DNA of 32,606 nucleotides, from positions 1 through 32,606 of the forward strand of contig JAHJIN010000358.1 in NCBI GenBank assembly GCA_018823415.1, given 5' to 3'. This DNA is from Chloroflexota bacterium. GTDB taxonomy: Bacteria; Chloroflexota; JAHJIN01. Positions 30,597-32,606 of the stretch are shown here, piece after piece (the first letter of the stretch is position 1; each line of letters starts with the position of its first letter). The notes under the pieces were generated by a model, which had not been told where the DNA came from, did no database searches, and saw nothing but the letters and a program-made list of their open reading frames with translations. A program made the position numbers and the translations under genes.

Positions 30597-32024
30597 ATGC
30601 CATCAGATAGCGAACTAGTCCAATTTGTTCGCCGCGAGATTAAACGTCTAGGTTACAACCAGACACAACTCGCTGCTCGGGCAGGGTTAACCCAGCAAAC
30701 GCTCAGCAAATTGACAACAGGGAAGACTATACCCAACCCGCAGACATGCGAGAAATTGGCTTATGCCCTGGAATGCGACCCGGCGTATCTGCGGCAACTG
30801 GCTGGTCACGAGGTGCCGGGGCAAGAGGAACAGACGCTCGAGGCCAGTCTACGCAGGGCGATAGTTCCTTATCTTCCTAAAGAGGCGTCCATCGAAGTAG
30901 TAGAGGAGATGGTTGCTCAATGCTTACGGGACGTTCAGGACATAGGATTCAAACATAACATCATCTTTGATATCAATTTCAAACAGGCTCGTGCTCGGCT
31001 TGACGAGTTGAACTTTGACTATCGTGCTATCGATCCCCTGAACAGCCGCGTTTTGACAGCTATCTTTCAAGGCGACCAGGTCTTTTATGTGACCGGCCAA
31101 CTCAATGAACAGGGTGATGAAATCAATCGCTCTGCTATCTCAAATGTGCAATTGAACGGGGCTGACTGGGCAGAGCAACGTAGCAAGTTTCTACTGCAGG
31201 TTTGGCCATTGGCTGGCTCTTTTGACACAGGGGCTTTTTTGTCGATGCTGCAAAGCCAGGATCCCTACACTACCCATTGTTGGATACCCCAGTACGGAGA
31301 TTCGGAGTTGGCATGGCAATTCCGAGCCGTCTTTCCTGCTGGGGGAGACGTAGCCTTTCAAGATAATTTGGTTCGGGAGGCACAACTGGAGCAGTTGAGT
31401 AAGGGTATAACCCCCGGTCTCAAGCGTGGGATCGAGGAAAAAGAGCGTGTGCATGCAAAGAGGCTAAAGGCGAAAGAGCAATATGTCTTATCCGAAGAGG
31501 CACTCAGGCGCCCAGAAGCAATCTTGATCAACCCAGATGCTCTGTCTTATCTGATCCTACTAGCCCAAGTTTCGGAAACAGGTACCTATTGGATTTTGCA
31601 GGGCAAGCTTTTTGACCTGGCAGAGTGCAGATGGCCAATGGCTTTGTCCGATCCGATTCCTAGTCGCAATGATGCTTTGCAGGGAACCTTTAGCAATTTG
31701 GCATACCTGGGTGGGCATTGCCTGGATATTTCCAAGATGGAACTGGAACACTCGAGAGCCGGCCGACACCATCGTATTACAAAACATATCATACTCTGTT
31801 GGAGACAAGGAGACTATCAGTTTCTTGGTGTGGCCAGTCCTGATTTGGGAATTTGGCGCGTTCTTCAGGTGAACAGGACCGAAGACAAGTTCTTTGGTAT
31901 AGATGTCGCTGAAAACAAGATCATACCGGGCAGTTTAGAAGATCGCCGTGTTGGTGTTGAATTGTCATTACTCGAGCGGCGCAAGGACCTGGAGGATAGG
32001 AGTATTCGCTATGTGACGATGTGA
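30597..32024 (+). CDS. XRE-family helix-turn-helix protein with large C-terminal region of unknown function
   Basis: The 475-residue protein has an HTH_3 domain at about 8-66 (REIKRLGYNQTQLAARAGLTQQTLSKLTTGKTIPNPQTCEKLAYAL) that should bind DNA. Residues 80-130 are helical. The remaining 340 or so residues are a mixed-fold region with no motif I recognise; it contains a basic helical stretch (GIEEKERVHAKRLKAKEQYVLSEEALRRPEA) that splits it into two parts. This is far longer than simple phage-type repressors, so the C-terminal part is probably a ligand sensor or an effector. ATG 30597 has GGAGG 6 bases upstream. The gene is divergent from the recombinase across a compact promoter/operator region, suggesting it controls that promoter and its own. 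Confidence 0.75.
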   Translation: MPSDSELVQFVRREIKRLGYNQTQLAARAGLTQQTLSKLTTGKTIPNPQTCEKLAYALECDPAYLRQLAGHEVPGQEEQTLEASLRRAIVPYLPKEASIEVVEEMVAQCLRDVQDIGFKHNIIFDINFKQARARLDELNFDYRAIDPLNSRVLTAIFQGDQVFYVTGQLNEQGDEINRSAISNVQLNGADWAEQRSKFLLQVWPLAGSFDTGAFLSMLQSQDPYTTHCWIPQYGDSELAWQFRAVFPAGGDVAFQDNLVREAQLEQLSKGITPGLKRGIEEKERVHAKRLKAKEQYVLSEEALRRPEAILINPDALSYLILLAQVSETGTYWILQGKLFDLAECRWPMALSDPIPSRNDALQGTFSNLAYLGGHCLDISKMELEHSRAGRHHRITKHIILCWRQGDYQFLGVASPDLGIWRVLQVNRTEDKFFGIDVAENKIIPGSLEDRRVGVELSLLERRKDLEDRSIRYVTM

Positions 32025-32065
32025 TGCCCGATGTACACGCGCATCGCTATTTCTTTTCACAGACA

Positions 32066-32094
32066 TTGACAACCCACGCATTCTGTGGTACTCT
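32066..32094 (+). promoter_or_regulatory. Promoter upstream of the structured noncoding region
   Basis: TTGACA at 32066-32071 and TACTCT at 32089-32094 are spaced by 17 bases. The predicted start lies near 32101. Confidence 0.55.
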
Positions 32095-32100
32095 TATGAC

Positions 32101-32250
32101 TGACAACGGAGAGCAAGCAACGGTTTACGGTTCCTAAACCCGGCGGGGGGAGTACTGCGTGACATGCTATCTTTTGGAACTCCCTGTATCTACTTGACGA
32201 CTGACGCGCCGAAAGGGGGCACACCCTTCTATTGGCGCGTCTTTTGCTTT
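32101..32250 (+). ncRNA. Candidate structured small RNA or 5' leader ending in a terminator
   Basis: Three hairpins follow the promoter: GGTTTA (32122-32127) with TAAACC (32135-32140); GGGAGT (32148-32153) with ACTCCC (32179-32184); and GACGCGCC (32203-32210) with GGCGCGTC (32234-32241), which encloses a smaller AAGGG/CCCTT stem and runs into TTTTGCTTT. The last hairpin is a good intrinsic terminator. The transcript would be about 150 bases, either a free small RNA or an attenuator leader of the protease gene at 32268. No known RNA family was recognised. Confidence 0.4.
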
Positions 32251-32267
32251 GGGTGGCGGAGCGCCAA

Positions 32268-32399
32268 GTGAAAGACACGATCGCGACTAATTGTGTCATC
32301 CGGCTGGAAGACGAAACCGGCCGTCCACACGGCGCCGGCTTCATCCTCACCTCCACCCTGGCCGTAACCTGTGCCCACGTTGTCAACTACCGGACGTAA
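32268..32399 (+). pseudogene. 5' fragment of a trypsin-like serine protease gene, interrupted
   Basis: GTG 32268 with GGCGGAG 6 bases upstream starts 43 codons that read as the N-terminus of a trypsin-like peptidase domain. A first strand is seen in CVIRLEDETGRPHGAG, and FILTSTLAVTCAHVVN contains the catalytic histidine in TCAHVV. The frame then hits TAA 32397-32399 exactly where a transposon end begins, so Asp and Ser of the triad are missing. In related bacteria such domains are often fused to NACHT, TPR or WD40 modules in defence-like proteins, but nothing of that remains here. Confidence 0.6.
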
Positions 32400-32606
32400 A
32401 TGTACCACTTGTTTTCGGCAAGAATGTACCGGGTCTTTGCGGCCAAAATGTACCACCTCTTTTCACCCAAAATGTACCACCCGTTTGGAGACTGCGTAAT
32501 CAACGTTTGTACCGGCCCTGCCCGGCTGGGGATTGACAGATTCGCTTCCCACCGCCATAATAACTGCACCTATCCATCCATTTCTGCGGAGAGTGCAGGC
32601 CCATGG
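32400..32606 (+). mobile_element. Left end of an IS21-like (or other multi-repeat-end) transposable element
   Basis: Four direct repeats with the core ATGTACC start at 32400, 32424, 32448 and 32472, a strict 24-base period. Units three and four share AAAATGTACCACC. Multiple short repeats at the ends and a 5'-TGT terminus are typical of IS21-family elements and also of Tn7/Mu-like ends. Inside, TTGACA (32533-32538) and CATAAT (32556-32561) are spaced by 17 bases and form an outward-reading plus-strand promoter. ATG 32603 preceded by GGAGAG could start the transposase, but only one codon is in the window. The element interrupts the protease gene. Confidence 0.65.
32533..32561 (+). promoter_or_regulatory. 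Promoter inside the transposable-element end
   Basis: TTGACA and CATAAT are spaced by 17 bases and read toward the right edge of the window, where ATG 32603 may begin the transposase gene. Confidence 0.65.

Noticed and set aside
32398..32493. Four 24-bp periodic repeats as a CRISPR or iteron array
   Set aside because: There are no unique spacers between full repeats and no cas or rep genes. The position at the point where a gene is cut fits a transposon end better.

Overview
The window is a GC-rich bacterial chromosome segment with dense short-spaced genes. It carries many secreted proteins with proline/threonine-rich linkers, extended repeat propellers, a BTAD/NB-ARC/TPR regulator and two secreted proteins ending in a YLPL-type tail. 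Together these suggest a Chloroflexota (Anaerolineae-like) genome. That placement is inference from gene style, not from a marker gene.

Layout. (1) 1-3149: the 3' end of an unknown gene, then a large BTAD/NB-ARC/TPR regulator that has lost its N-terminal DNA-binding part. (2) 3607-9587: a HIT-family hydrolase, then a tightly overlapping unit with its own TTGACA-N17-TATGAT promoter: a membrane/PAS sensor without a kinase domain, a DMSO-reductase-family molybdopterin enzyme and its four-cluster ferredoxin. Next come a lipoprotein alpha/beta hydrolase and a partial duplicate of the ferredoxin. (3) 9835-11064: a lower-GC WD40/TolB-like lipoprotein with its own promoter and terminator. (4) 17878 to 11178, minus strand: an apparent operon of secreted repeat proteins made of a small DUF6150-like protein, a lipoprotein with 21 propeller repeats (14+7) and a delta-60 protein with 14 repeats. 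(5) 18164-23114: housekeeping and envelope genes (LiaF-like membrane protein, CorA, PIG-L deacetylase, FmdB zinc ribbon, FolK, DUF3048 lipoprotein). (6) 23431-26311: two secreted proteins, one a Kelch protein with rearranged cupredoxin halves. (7) 26478-28099: an acyl-CoA dehydrogenase and a small four-helix membrane protein with a probable frameshift at its start.

(8) 28222-32606: tRNA-Asp, then a lower-GC accessory region. It contains a split serine recombinase whose zinc-ribbon segment is tandemly triplicated, a divergent regulatory region, a 475-residue XRE-type regulator of unknown effector function, a structured noncoding transcript candidate and the start of a trypsin-like protease gene. 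That protease gene is cut by the end of a transposable element carrying four 24-bp direct repeats. This looks like a genomic island next to the tRNA, although no tRNA 3'-end direct repeat was found.

The strongest candidates for undescribed biology are the YLPL C-terminal tail, the permuted ligand-less cupredoxin, the 3x7 and 2x7 repeat arithmetic of the secreted propellers, the recombinase/XRE switch region, and the structured RNA candidates at 23213-23430 and 32101-32250. All functional statements come from reading the sequence and from family knowledge. No database search was run.
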